Of a DNA stretch of 64,000 bases, positions 18,073-26,641 are shown in pieces (within the stretch, counting starts at the first letter, position 1; every line of letters starts with the position of its first letter). The stretch is from assembly GCA_947475875.1 (NCBI GenBank), contig CANJME010000009.1, positions 1 to 64,000 of the forward strand. Direction: 5' to 3'. Origin of the DNA: Caulobacteraceae bacterium. Lineage in GTDB: Bacteria; Pseudomonadota; Alphaproteobacteria; Caulobacterales; Caulobacteraceae. Under the pieces are notes generated by a model that saw only the letters and a program-made list of their open reading frames with translations, did not search any database and had not been told where the DNA came from. A program made the translations under genes and the position numbers.

Positions 18073-18783
18073 TTAGAGTTCGCGATAGCGGTACCCGACG
18101 CCGTAGAGGGTTTCGATCGCATCGAATTCCGGATCGACCTGGCGGAACTTCTTACGCATCCGCTTGATGTGGGAATCGATGGTTCGGTCATCGACATAGA
18201 CCTGGTCGTCGTAGGCCGCGTCCATCAGGTTGTCGCGGCTCTTCACAAAGCCCGGGCGCTGGGCCAGCGATTGCAAGAGCAGGAATTCGGTGACGGTCAG
18301 CTTCACCGGCTTGCCATCCCACAGGCAGTCGTGACGGGCTGGATCGAGGGTGAGGCGCCCGCGCTTGATAGCCTTGGAGGCGCCGCTTTCGACCTCGGCG
18401 GTAAGCGAGGATTCCTCATTGGCCCGGCCACGCCGCAGCACCGCCTTCACGCGCTCGATCAGCAGCCGCTGCGAGAACGGTTTGTGCATATAGTCGTCGG
18501 CCCCGAGGTTGAAGCCGAGGATCTCGTCAATCTCGTCGTCCTTTGACGTCAGGATGATGACCGGCGTCTCATGGGTCTGGCGAAAGCGCTTGAGCACTTC
18601 CATGCCGTCCATGCGTGGCATCTTCACATCGATGATGGCCAGATCCGGCGGATCGTTTTCCAGGCCTTCCAGGCCGGAAAGCCCGTCATAGAAGGCCTGG
18701 ACCTGATGGCCGTGGCTTTCCAGCGCCAGGGAGATCGAGGCCACGATGTTTTCGTCGTCGTCTATCAGGGTGATCTTGGCCAT
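18073..18783 (-). CDS. chvI: Response regulator ChvI (OmpR family)
   Basis: This 236-residue protein has a receiver domain with acidic pocket DDDE, phospho-acceptor Asp52 ([11 protein letters not shown]) and the LTSKDDE lysine region. A winged-helix DNA-binding domain follows (about 135-236), ending with [16 protein letters not shown] and [10 protein letters not shown]. The ATG at 18783 gives [14 protein letters not shown]. It forms an operon with chvG and hprK. Confidence 0.95.
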   Translation of the reverse strand: MAKITLIDDDENIVASISLALESHGHQVQAFYDGLSGLEGLENDPPDLAIIDVKMPRMDGMEVLKRFRQTHETPVIILTSKDDEIDEILGFNLGADDYMHKPFSQRLLIERVKAVLRRGRANEESSLTAEVESGASKAIKRGRLTLDPARHDCLWDGKPVKLTVTEFLLLQSLAQRPGFVKSRDNLMDAAYDDQVYVDDRTIDSHIKRMRKKFRQVDPEFDAIETLYGVGYRYREL

Positions 18784-18886
18784 GAGTCTCTTGGGTCGCC
18801 CGTTGCTGATCGTCGCGCAAGCTATGCCGCGCCGCCCCTTGGAGCAATCGGGAGCGGCGAAACTTGGGCGCTGTGCGGGGCGCGTT

Positions 18887-18990
18887 GCGAAAAAGTGGTT
18901 TCCGGTTTTTCGATCACAACGCGTCCCAATGTTTAGTGATAGAGCACGATTCAACGATGAGGCGATTCCGCCTGATCGCATCGTGCTCTA
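18887..18990. repeat. Mosaic intergenic repeat, family C copy 1
   Basis: The block contains GCGAAAAAGTGG followed by TTTCCGGTTTTTCG, then an inverted repeat TAGAGCACGAT (18940-18950) and ATCGTGCTCTA (18980-18990) around a GGCG-ATTC-CGCC hairpin. A related block sits at 48588-48678. Similar pieces are common between genes in Rhizobiales and Caulobacterales. Confidence 0.65.
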
Positions 18991-19034
18991 TGGAAGCGCA
19001 ATGTGGCGGCCATGGTTCCGCCCCAGGGCCCGGC

Positions 19035-20138
19035 ATGAACGAACCTGAGATCAGAGGCCTTTGCCCTCCCGAGTACGACAAGGTCCGCGAGACCTTCGCC
19101 GCAAACTTCGCCGCCGACGAGGAACTGGGCGCGCGATTTAGCCTGGCCATCGAGGGCGAGATTGTGGTCGACCTGATGGGCGGCTGGGCCGACCGCGACC
19201 GCACCGTCCCGTTTTCTGAAGCCACCCTGACGCCGATCCATTCGACCACCAAGGCGCTGGCCGCCCTCATGGTCGCGCGGCTGGTGGCGGCCGGAAAGCT
19301 GGACTATCGCCAGACGATGGCCGGGGTCTGGCCCGAGTTCGCCGCCGCCGGAAAGGCCGCCATCACCGTCGAGCAGGCGCTGTCGCACCAGGCCGGGCTG
19401 GCCGGATTCCCCGAGCCCATGGATCCGGCCCTGTGGTTCGATAATGACGCCATCTGCGCGAAACTGGCCGCCATGACCCCGCTCTGGCCGCCCGGAACCG
19501 CCAGCGGCTATCACCCGATGACCTTCGGCTATCTGGCGGGCGAGATTTTCAGGCGGATCGACGGGCGCACGATCGGCCGGGCCCTGGCCGAGGATGTCGC
19601 CGCCCCGCTGGGCCTTGATCTGTGGATCGGCCTGCCGGAAAGCGAGCACGCCCGCTGCGCCGAGACCATGAAACCGCGCCAGCTGCCCCGGTTCGGTCCG
19701 CCCAATCCGGCCCTGGCGGCGGCGTTCCAGAAACCCTGGTCGACAGCGGGTGGCCGCTCAATCACCGAGTGGCGCAAGGCAGAGATCCCCTCGGCCAATG
19801 GCCACGCCACCGCCGAGGCGCTGGCCCGTCTGATGGCGATCCTGGCCACCGATACCTTGGGCATGGCCGAGGCGGCCGGCGCCGAGCGCATCCGGGGACA
19901 GGATCTGGTTTTGCCCTTCGAGATCTCCTGGGCGGCCGGGTTCATGCGCAACCCGCCGAACCTGTTCCTCGGGCCGGGCGAGCAGACCTTTGGCCACTAT
20001 GGCCGGGGCGGCAGTTGCGCCTTCGCCGATCCCGAACGAGGCGTCTCCGGCGCCTATGTGATGAACCGCGAATCCCACCACATCATCGGCGATCCCCGGG
20101 CCGTGCGCCTGATCGAGGCGGCCTACTCAGGCCTCTGA
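19035..20138 (+). CDS. Beta-lactamase-fold serine hydrolase (EstB/class C-like)
   Basis: This 367-residue protein has the penicillin-binding fold nucleophile motif SxxK as HSTTK (Ser70, Lys73). A Tyr motif lies in SGYHPMTFGY, and the third motif appears as HYGRGGS in place of KTG, typical of esterases and lipases of the family rather than true beta-lactamases. No signal peptide is visible, so it is likely cytosolic. The start is the ATG at 19035. Its end overlaps the end of rarD by 16 bases, on opposite strands. Confidence 0.88.
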   Translation: MNEPEIRGLCPPEYDKVRETFAANFAADEELGARFSLAIEGEIVVDLMGGWADRDRTVPFSEATLTPIHSTTKALAALMVARLVAAGKLDYRQTMAGVWPEFAAAGKAAITVEQALSHQAGLAGFPEPMDPALWFDNDAICAKLAAMTPLWPPGTASGYHPMTFGYLAGEIFRRIDGRTIGRALAEDVAAPLGLDLWIGLPESEHARCAETMKPRQLPRFGPPNPALAAAFQKPWSTAGGRSITEWRKAEIPSANGHATAEALARLMAILATDTLGMAEAAGAERIRGQDLVLPFEISWAAGFMRNPPNLFLGPGEQTFGHYGRGGSCAFADPERGVSGAYVMNRESHHIIGDPRAVRLIEAAYSGL

Positions 20139-21049
20139 GCCGTCTCGACGGCCAGCCGCGCCAGCCTGGCGTTGCGGACGGCGCCCACCAGGAAGAGCGC
20201 CACACCTGCCCAGATCAAGCCGAACGCCAACTGGTTCAGCGGATGGAACGGCTCGCCCTGCAGGACACCCAGCGAGAAACTGACGGTCGGGCTGAAAAAC
20301 TGCAGGAAACCCATGGCGGTCAGCGGCAGGCGGCGCGTGGCCCAGGCGAAGAGGGCCAGCGGAACCGCTGTCAGGGGGCCCGAGGCGATCAGCCAGGCGG
20401 CGGCGGTGGGGCTCTTCAGGAAGTGGCCGGACCCCTGGGTCTCCAGCCAGACGGCGAAGGCCAGCGCGGGAGCAAGCAAGACGAGGCACTCGACGAAGAG
20501 CCCAGCCTGGGCGTCGACCGCCACGCGCTTCCTCACGATGCTGTAGCCCGCAAACGGGATCGACACCGCCAGCGACACCCACGGCAGACGGCCCAGCGCG
20601 ATGGCCTGCACCGCGACGCCGGCGGCCGCGAGCGCAATGGCGCCCAGCACGAACGGGCTCAGGCGTTCGCGGAAGACCACGGTGCCGGCCGCCATGCTGA
20701 TCAGCGGCAGGATGTAATAGCCCAGCGAGGATTCGGTCACCCGGCCGTGGGTCGCGGCCCAGATGAAGGTGATCCAGTTGATCGCCACCAGAAGGGAAGA
20801 GAGCGCCAGCCAGGCCAGGGTTTTCGGGTTGGTCAGCGCCCGGCGCACCTGTCCGCCATGTCGGGCCACAAGGACAAAGATCCCCGCCGTCACCACGCCC
20901 CAGATGATGCGCTGGCAGAGAATCTCCCACGGGCCGGGACCTGCCCGCGCGATCGCCTGCATGGCCAGGGGCAGAAAGCCCCAGATGAGGTTTGAGCCGA
21001 TGGCGGCCCCAAGTGCGGCGCGCCTTTCGCCCGCCGCCTGGATGTCCAT
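20123..21049 (-). CDS. rarD: RarD-type EamA transporter
   Basis: This 308-residue protein has about ten hydrophobic helices in two EamA repeats. It begins with AIGSNLIWGFLPLAMQAI and includes LCQRIIWGVV and SSLGYYILPLISM, the motifs of the RarD (chloramphenicol-sensitive protein) branch. It is an inner membrane transporter of the drug/metabolite superfamily; substrate not known. It lies 15 bases downstream of asd on the same strand, so co-transcription is likely. Confidence 0.9.
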   Translation of the reverse strand: MDIQAAGERRAALGAAIGSNLIWGFLPLAMQAIARAGPGPWEILCQRIIWGVVTAGIFVLVARHGGQVRRALTNPKTLAWLALSSLLVAINWITFIWAATHGRVTESSLGYYILPLISMAAGTVVFRERLSPFVLGAIALAAAGVAVQAIALGRLPWVSLAVSIPFAGYSIVRKRVAVDAQAGLFVECLVLLAPALAFAVWLETQGSGHFLKSPTAAAWLIASGPLTAVPLALFAWATRRLPLTAMGFLQFFSPTVSFSLGVLQGEPFHPLNQLAFGLIWAGVALFLVGAVRNARLARLAVETAQRPE

Positions 21050-21064
21050 CGGAGGGTTCTTTCT

Positions 21065-22096
21065 CTAGGCCAGCTGCTTGGCGATCAGGCCGCGTTCGTG
21101 CAGCAGCTCGGCGATCTGCACGGCGTTGAGCGCCGCGCCCTTGCGCAGGTTGTCGGAGACGACCCACAGATTGAGGCCGTGCTTGACGGTCGGATCATTG
21201 CGGATGCGGCTGACGAACACCGAAAACTCGCCCTGGGCTTCCTTGGGCGTGATGTAGCCGTCGTTGCCGGTGCGGTTGTCGATCACCACCACGCCCGGCG
21301 CATCGCGCAGGATGTCGCGCGCCTCATCCTCGTCAAGGGGATTGTGGAACTCGATATTCACCGCCTCGGAGTGGCCGACCATCACCGGCACGCGCACGCA
21401 GGTCACCGTCAGGGCGATATCGGGGTCGACCATCTTGTGGGTCTCGCGCCACATCTTGGTTTCCTCATCGGTATAGCCGTCGTCCATGAAGGCGCCGATG
21501 AAGGGGATGACGTTGAAGGCGATCTGCTTGGGGAACTTCTTCGGAGGCGTGGCGCCCAGCACAAAGACGTTCTTGGTCTGGTCGAAGAGCTCGTCCATGC
21601 CTTCCTGGCCGGCGCCGGACACCGACTGATAGGTCGAGACCACGACGCGCTTGATCTTCGCGGCGTCATGAAGGGGCTTTAGCGCCACCACCAGCTGGAT
21701 AGTCGAGCAGTTCGGATTGGCGATGATGCCCTTGCGCCGCGCATAGGAAACCGCGTCCGGGTTCACTTCCGGCACGATCAGCGGCACGTCCGGATCCATG
21801 CGCCAGGCTGACGAATTGTCGATGACGATGGGGCCTTGCGCCGCGATCTTCGGCGACCACTCCTTGGAGAAGCTGCCGGAAACGCTCATCAGCACGACGT
21901 CGACCTTGGAGAAGTCGAACTGCTCGAGGTCCTCGCAAGGGATTTCGCGGTCGCCGAAGGAGACCTTCACGCCGATGGATTTGCGCGAAGCCAGGGCGTG
22001 AATCTTCTCCACGGGGAATTTCACTTCCTCGAGGATATGCAGCATCTCACGGCCCACGGCGCCCGTGGCGCCCACAACGGCGACCCGGTAACCCAT
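21065..22096 (-). CDS. asd: Aspartate-semialdehyde dehydrogenase
   Basis: This 343-residue enzyme reduces aspartyl phosphate to aspartate semialdehyde, the branch point for lysine/DAP, threonine and methionine. The Rossmann motif is VVGATGAVGREML at 7-19. Catalytic Cys130 is in ANPNCSTIQLV, and the His-containing TCVRVPVMVGHSEAV region is present. The ATG at 22096 (MGYRVAVVGA) is preceded by AGGAGGTATTCC; the longer frame upstream is spurious. Confidence 0.97.
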   Translation of the reverse strand: MGYRVAVVGATGAVGREMLHILEEVKFPVEKIHALASRKSIGVKVSFGDREIPCEDLEQFDFSKVDVVLMSVSGSFSKEWSPKIAAQGPIVIDNSSAWRMDPDVPLIVPEVNPDAVSYARRKGIIANPNCSTIQLVVALKPLHDAAKIKRVVVSTYQSVSGAGQEGMDELFDQTKNVFVLGATPPKKFPKQIAFNVIPFIGAFMDDGYTDEETKMWRETHKMVDPDIALTVTCVRVPVMVGHSEAVNIEFHNPLDEDEARDILRDAPGVVVIDNRTGNDGYITPKEAQGEFSVFVSRIRNDPTVKHGLNLWVVSDNLRKGAALNAVQIAELLHERGLIAKQLA

Positions 22097-22247
22097 CGGA
22101 ATACCTCCTGAAGCAAAAAGGGAGCGCGGGAATACGCTTTTGTCTTGTGCAGCGCAACCGGGGCGCGGGCATCTTGTTTCGGCCGTTGAACTGACGTCAA
22201 ATCGGCCCTGAGGGGTCGGCGGGCGCCCGTGTCGCAGGGGGCGGAGC

Positions 22248-23147
22248 ATGTTTGTCGCGAAACCCGAGCGGATCCTGAAGGGCGACTATCCCAACGAGGC
22301 GCTGCTCGATCGGCTGAAAAACACCCCCTTTGCGGACCTCAATATCCCCGAGGACGAGATCCTGCAGTTCCGCCGGCTGCAGAGCCTCGTCTACACCCTG
22401 CGCATGGCCGGTTACGATGTCGAAGCGCTGGCGACCGAGGTGTTCACCGGCGGCTGCCTGATCGCGCCAAGCCGGTCGAAGGTGATCGTCACCCGCTGTG
22501 ACTACGACATGGAGGTCAATGACGATGTGATCACCCGGATCGGCAATCAGCTGCCGGCCGACCTCATCTGGCTGACGACCAACGCCGCGACCCGCCACCC
22601 CAATGTCCGGCCCCTGCCGATCGGCCTGACCGACTACTGCGGGTTTTCGCCCTATCACGCCATCCTCGGCGACAGCCGGACCTTCAAGGCTCTGATCGAC
22701 GGAACGCCGCGCCGTGAGGACAATCTGGTGCTGATGAACTTTCAGACCGGTTCCAACATCGCCGTGCGGCCAGGGGTGCGCCGCCTGTTCGAGGGCCGGC
22801 CCCATGTCACCGACGCGCCCTATTCGCCCGACACCGAGGGCTACGCCCGCTATGTGCGGGGCCTGAGGTCGCACGCCTTCTGCCTCGCGCCGGAAGGTCA
22901 GGGCGACGACACCCACCGGCTGTGGGAAAGCCTCTATGCCGGGTGCATTCCGATCGCGCGCCGCCTGCGGGCGTTCCGGGACTTTGCGGACCTGCCGATC
23001 TTCTTCGTCGATGACTGGAAGGAGGCGCTTGACCCGGCGCGCCTCCGGGCGGTGCGGGATGAGTTCCACGCCCGGACCTGGGACCTGCGAAAGCTGACCG
23101 TGTCCTACTGGTATGGCGAGATTTGCCAATTGCTGGGGGCCCGGTAA
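22248..23147 (+). CDS. Exostosin-like (GT47-related) protein
   Basis: This 299-residue soluble protein contains the region HAFCLAPEGQGDDTHRLWESLYAGCIPI (about 225-252), the nucleotide-sugar-binding signature of exostosin/GT47-like glycosyltransferases. An IWLTTNAATRHPNVRPLPIGL segment also fits that group. The acceptor is unknown. It is divergent from asd with 151 bases between, and only 23 bases before the next gene. It is possibly an enzyme of capsule, holdfast or LPS modification; that is inference. Confidence 0.7.
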   Translation: MFVAKPERILKGDYPNEALLDRLKNTPFADLNIPEDEILQFRRLQSLVYTLRMAGYDVEALATEVFTGGCLIAPSRSKVIVTRCDYDMEVNDDVITRIGNQLPADLIWLTTNAATRHPNVRPLPIGLTDYCGFSPYHAILGDSRTFKALIDGTPRREDNLVLMNFQTGSNIAVRPGVRRLFEGRPHVTDAPYSPDTEGYARYVRGLRSHAFCLAPEGQGDDTHRLWESLYAGCIPIARRLRAFRDFADLPIFFVDDWKEALDPARLRAVRDEFHARTWDLRKLTVSYWYGEICQLLGAR

Positions 23148-23170
23148 GACTCCGGGCGGGGAGTAAGATC

Positions 23171-25174
23171 ATGACGAAATTCTGGGGAACGATGCTGGGC
23201 GCGGCCTGTGTGCTGGCCGCGACGGCGGCGCAGGCCAAACTGGTGCGGCTGGAGATCAGCAACCGCGCGCCCATCGCGGGCTCTTTCGGCCCGGCGGGGA
23301 CCTATGAGCTGATCAGCGGCAAATTCTACGGCGAGCTTGATCCGCGCGATCCGCGAAACGCGATCATCAACGACCTGCAGCTCGCTCCCAAAAACGCCCG
23401 CGGCATGGTGGAATATTCGGCGACTTTCGAGATCGCCAAGCCCGTGGACATGGCCAAAGCGTCGGGTTTCCTGTTCTACAACGTGCCCAACCGCGGCAAC
23501 GGCCGGGCCGGTGGCGATGCGGAGGGACACATCCGCGTGGTAAGTGGCTGGCAGGGCGACATCACCCCAGCCGCCGGTCGGCAGACGGCGAGCGTTCCGG
23601 TGGCCCACAATCGCGACGGCTCGCCGCTGACCGGCAAGGTGCTGGTGCGCTTCTGGGACATGGCGCGGGGCTCGACGAGCCTGCCGATCGAAGCCGGTTA
23701 CGGCGGCAAGGTACCTCAGCCGCACCCGGCCAGCATGGACACCAAAACCGCGCATCTAGTGCGCAAAGCCAATGACCGCGACCCGGGAAGCGTGATCCCG
23801 ACCAGCGACTTTTCCTTCGCCAACTGCACGGCGGCGAATTTCCCGGGCATGCCCGACCCGACGCGCCTTTGCCTCAAGGGCGGCTTCGATCCGCAGTACG
23901 CCTATGAGCTGACCTACATCGCCAAGGACCCGCCGGTGCTGGGGGTTGGTTTCGCGGCGACGCGGGACCTCAACACCTTCCTGCGCTACGGCGCCTCCAA
24001 ACCCGCCGCGCAGAACCCGGTCGAGGGCAAGGTCAAGTGGACGATCGGGGTCGGCGTCTCGCAGTCCGGCAATTTCCTGCGCTCGTTCCTCAATCTCGGC
24101 TTCAACCAGGGCGAGGACGGCAAGATCGTCTTTGACGGCATGAACCCGCAGATCGCCGGGCGGCAGGTGCCGCTGAACCTGCGCTGGTCGGTGCCCGGCG
24201 GCGCTTCGCAACTGTACGAGCCGGGCAGCGAAGGCACATTGTGGTGGAGCCCCTACAACGACAAGGCGCGGAACCTGGGGACCCACTCCCTGCAGGACCG
24301 CTGCAACGCCACCCACACCTGCCCCAAGATCTTCGAGGAATTCGGCTCGACCGAATTCTGGGGCCTGCGCATGAGCCCGGACCTGGTGGGCACCGACGCC
24401 AAGGCCGACGTGCCCCTGCCCGCCAATGTGCGCCGCTATTACTTCCCCGGCGTGACCCACGGCGGCGGCTCAGGCGGATTCGCCGTGGTGGCGCGCAATG
24501 CGGCCGGGGCGGGTGGCTGCACCCTGCCGGCCAATCCGAACCCGACCTCGGACTATCTGCGGGCGCTTACCCGGGCGCTGGCCGACTGGGTGTCGAAGGG
24601 AACCGAGCCGCCGGCCTCCGCCTATCCCACCCTGGCGCACGGGGACCTCGTGCTGCCGACTAGTCAGCACCTGGGCTTTCCGACCATCCCGGGCGCGCCC
24701 GCGCCGGACGGTCGGTTCCTGCACTTCTTCGTCTATGATTTCGGGCCCGGCTACAAACGCGCTGACGTTTCCGGCGTGATGGACAGGACCCCGCCCGCCA
24801 TCACCGGCATCATCCCCTCACTGGCGCCCAAGGTCGACGGGGACGGCAACGAGACCAGTGGCTTGAAATCAGTGCAGGCGCGCGTGCCGCTCGGCACCTA
24901 TCTCGGCTGGAACGTCCAGGCGCGAGGCTACTACGCCGGCGACCAGTGTGGGTTTACGGGGGGCTATATCCCGTTCGCCACCTTGCGCATCGAGCGCGTC
25001 GCGGCCGGCGATCCGCGGCCCTCGCTGGAAGAGCGCTATGGGACCCACGCGGGGTTCGTCTCGCGGGTGCGCGCGGCGACGGAGGATCTCGTGAAGGGAC
25101 GCTACCTCCTGCCCGACGACGCCGCGCGGATCGTGCAGCAAGCGGAGCAGAGCGCAGTGTTAGCGGGGCGCTAA
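23171..25174 (+). CDS. Exported alpha/beta hydrolase domain protein (Abhydrolase_10-like), long form
   Basis: This 667-residue protein has a signal peptide (MTKFWGTMLGAACVLAATAAQA) starting at the ATG at 23171. The nucleophile region GVGVSQSGNFLRSF (Ser297/Ser299) and the FPGVTHGGGSGGF region near 435-447, with its His, match the PF20091-type alpha/beta hydrolases. Paired Cys residues (for example CNATHTC) suggest disulfides outside the cytoplasm. It shares clear similarity around the active site with the protein at 12644-14095. Substrate unknown. Confidence 0.8.
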   Translation: MTKFWGTMLGAACVLAATAAQAKLVRLEISNRAPIAGSFGPAGTYELISGKFYGELDPRDPRNAIINDLQLAPKNARGMVEYSATFEIAKPVDMAKASGFLFYNVPNRGNGRAGGDAEGHIRVVSGWQGDITPAAGRQTASVPVAHNRDGSPLTGKVLVRFWDMARGSTSLPIEAGYGGKVPQPHPASMDTKTAHLVRKANDRDPGSVIPTSDFSFANCTAANFPGMPDPTRLCLKGGFDPQYAYELTYIAKDPPVLGVGFAATRDLNTFLRYGASKPAAQNPVEGKVKWTIGVGVSQSGNFLRSFLNLGFNQGEDGKIVFDGMNPQIAGRQVPLNLRWSVPGGASQLYEPGSEGTLWWSPYNDKARNLGTHSLQDRCNATHTCPKIFEEFGSTEFWGLRMSPDLVGTDAKADVPLPANVRRYYFPGVTHGGGSGGFAVVARNAAGAGGCTLPANPNPTSDYLRALTRALADWVSKGTEPPASAYPTLAHGDLVLPTSQHLGFPTIPGAPAPDGRFLHFFVYDFGPGYKRADVSGVMDRTPPAITGIIPSLAPKVDGDGNETSGLKSVQARVPLGTYLGWNVQARGYYAGDQCGFTGGYIPFATLRIERVAAGDPRPSLEERYGTHAGFVSRVRAATEDLVKGRYLLPDDAARIVQQAEQSAVLAGR

Positions 25175-25197
25175 CCCATGCCGGAACTGGGGAATCC

Positions 25198-25653
25198 ATG
25201 CGGCTAGCAGGCAGCCTGACCATGCGGAACATCGGAGCGGGCCTTCTGACCGGGTTCGGCGTTGCGACCTTTGCCTGTTTTATCGTGCTCACCTTGTGGT
25301 GGTTCGGTAATTCTTCAAGCCAGCCGAACTCCCATCTCGGATTGATCTACCGCGACAATTCTAAGGGCGTGATCCACTATGTCTCGGCGTTCCAGTCGAC
25401 GAGCCTTTGTCTGCTGGCGCCCGCCTCCGTGATTCTATTTGTCATCGGCTACGCCATGGCGCCCAAGACAAACATCAGAACAGCGAAGACCTGGTTGGGA
25501 CGGTCTATGAGGTTTGACCTCGACGACCCGAAGAACGTGGTTCCCAAGAGTCAGCTGGTCGGCGCTGCTATGGCGCCGATTATCCTCTTCACCGTCGGGC
25601 AGCTATTTGTCAGACTGCTGAACAGCTGGGGCGTCGTGCTCAACTTCGGCTAA
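25198..25653 (+). CDS. Small integral membrane protein, unknown function
   Basis: This 151-residue protein has three hydrophobic segments, about 12-38, 66-88 and 119-140. Two polar loops hold NSSSQPNSHLGLIYRDNSKG and a basic stretch KTNIRTAKTWLGRSMRF. Base composition is less G+C-rich than its neighbours, with more Asn, Ser and Ile codons, hinting at recent acquisition or relaxed codon use. It starts at ATG 25198 after GGGGAATCC, 23 bases behind the hydrolase gene. The family is not recognised. Confidence 0.65.
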   Translation: MRLAGSLTMRNIGAGLLTGFGVATFACFIVLTLWWFGNSSSQPNSHLGLIYRDNSKGVIHYVSAFQSTSLCLLAPASVILFVIGYAMAPKTNIRTAKTWLGRSMRFDLDDPKNVVPKSQLVGAAMAPIILFTVGQLFVRLLNSWGVVLNFG

Positions 25654-25673
25654 CGGCGAGGCCGGGTCGCACC

Positions 25674-26552
25674 CTACCTCGTCGGAACCGGCGTTTCGCC
25701 CCGGTAGTCGTAGAAGCCTCTGCCGGCTTTTTTGCCCAGCCAGCCGGCCTCGACGTACTTCACCAGCAGGGGGCACGGGCGGTATTTTGAGTCCGCCAAG
25801 CCTTCGTGCAGGACATTCATGATGCTGAGGATCGTGTCCAGCCCGATGAAGTCGCCCAGCTCCAGCGGGCCCATGGGGTGGTTGGCGCCCAGTTTCAGGG
25901 CGGTGTCGATGGCGTCGACCGTGCCGACGCCTTCATAGAGCGTATAGATCGCCTCGTTGATCATCGGCACCAGCACGCGGTTGACGATGAAGGCCGGGAA
26001 ATCCTCGGCGTTGGCGGTGGTCTTGCCCAGGCTCTGGGCGAAATTGACGGCGGTGTCGTAGGTCGGCGCGTCGGTCGCGATGCCGCGGATGATCTCCACC
26101 AGCTTCATCACCGGCACCGGGTTCATGAAGTGCAGACCGATGAAGCGTTCCGGCCGGTCGGTGGTCGAGGCCAGCCGTGTGATCGAGATCGACGAGGTGT
26201 TGGACGCCAAAAGCGCATCGGCGTTGATGTGCGGGGCGAGCGCCTTGAAGATCAGCTTCTTGGTGGCCTCGTCTTCCGTGGCCGCCTCGATAACCAGATC
26301 GGCCTTGTTGAAGTCGGCCATGTTCTCGGCGGGAACGATCCGCGCCAGGCCGGTATCCATGGCTTCCTGGGTGATGTAGCCGCGCACGACCTGACGGGTC
26401 ATGTTGGCTCTCGTGCCGCGAATGCCGGACTCGATCCGCTCGGGCGACAGGTCGTTCAGCAGGACGTCATAGCCGGCCAGGGCGCAGACATGCGCAATGC
26501 CGGTTCCCATCTGGCCCGCGCCGATAACGCCGACGGTTCTGATCTCAGCCAT
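25674..26552 (-). CDS. hbd: 3-hydroxybutyryl-CoA dehydrogenase
   Basis: This 292-residue enzyme oxidises (S)-3-hydroxybutyryl-CoA to acetoacetyl-CoA with NAD. The dinucleotide motif GAGQMGTGIAHVCA is at the N-terminus, with SNTSSISIT and the catalytic His-Glu pair in FIGLHFMNPVPVMKLVEII. The C-terminal domain holds NHPMGPLELGDFIGLDT. It lies in the same direction as etfB-etfA and the fusion protein gene at 26642, consistent with a fatty-acid or PHB oxidation cluster. Start ATG 26552. Confidence 0.95.
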   Translation of the reverse strand: MAEIRTVGVIGAGQMGTGIAHVCALAGYDVLLNDLSPERIESGIRGTRANMTRQVVRGYITQEAMDTGLARIVPAENMADFNKADLVIEAATEDEATKKLIFKALAPHINADALLASNTSSISITRLASTTDRPERFIGLHFMNPVPVMKLVEIIRGIATDAPTYDTAVNFAQSLGKTTANAEDFPAFIVNRVLVPMINEAIYTLYEGVGTVDAIDTALKLGANHPMGPLELGDFIGLDTILSIMNVLHEGLADSKYRPCPLLVKYVEAGWLGKKAGRGFYDYRGETPVPTR

Positions 26553-26641
26553 GGACCTCACGCCCGTTATGGGAACGACAGGGGATCGAGCTTAGCACGA
26601 ACCCAACCCCCCGTGGAAAGTCATTTGCTGCATTGCGGCGA

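Noticed and set aside
18864-19034. A longer N-terminus for the beta-lactamase-fold protein
   Set aside because: The extra codons fall in the family C repeat and give no sensible peptide; ATG 19035 fits the fold.
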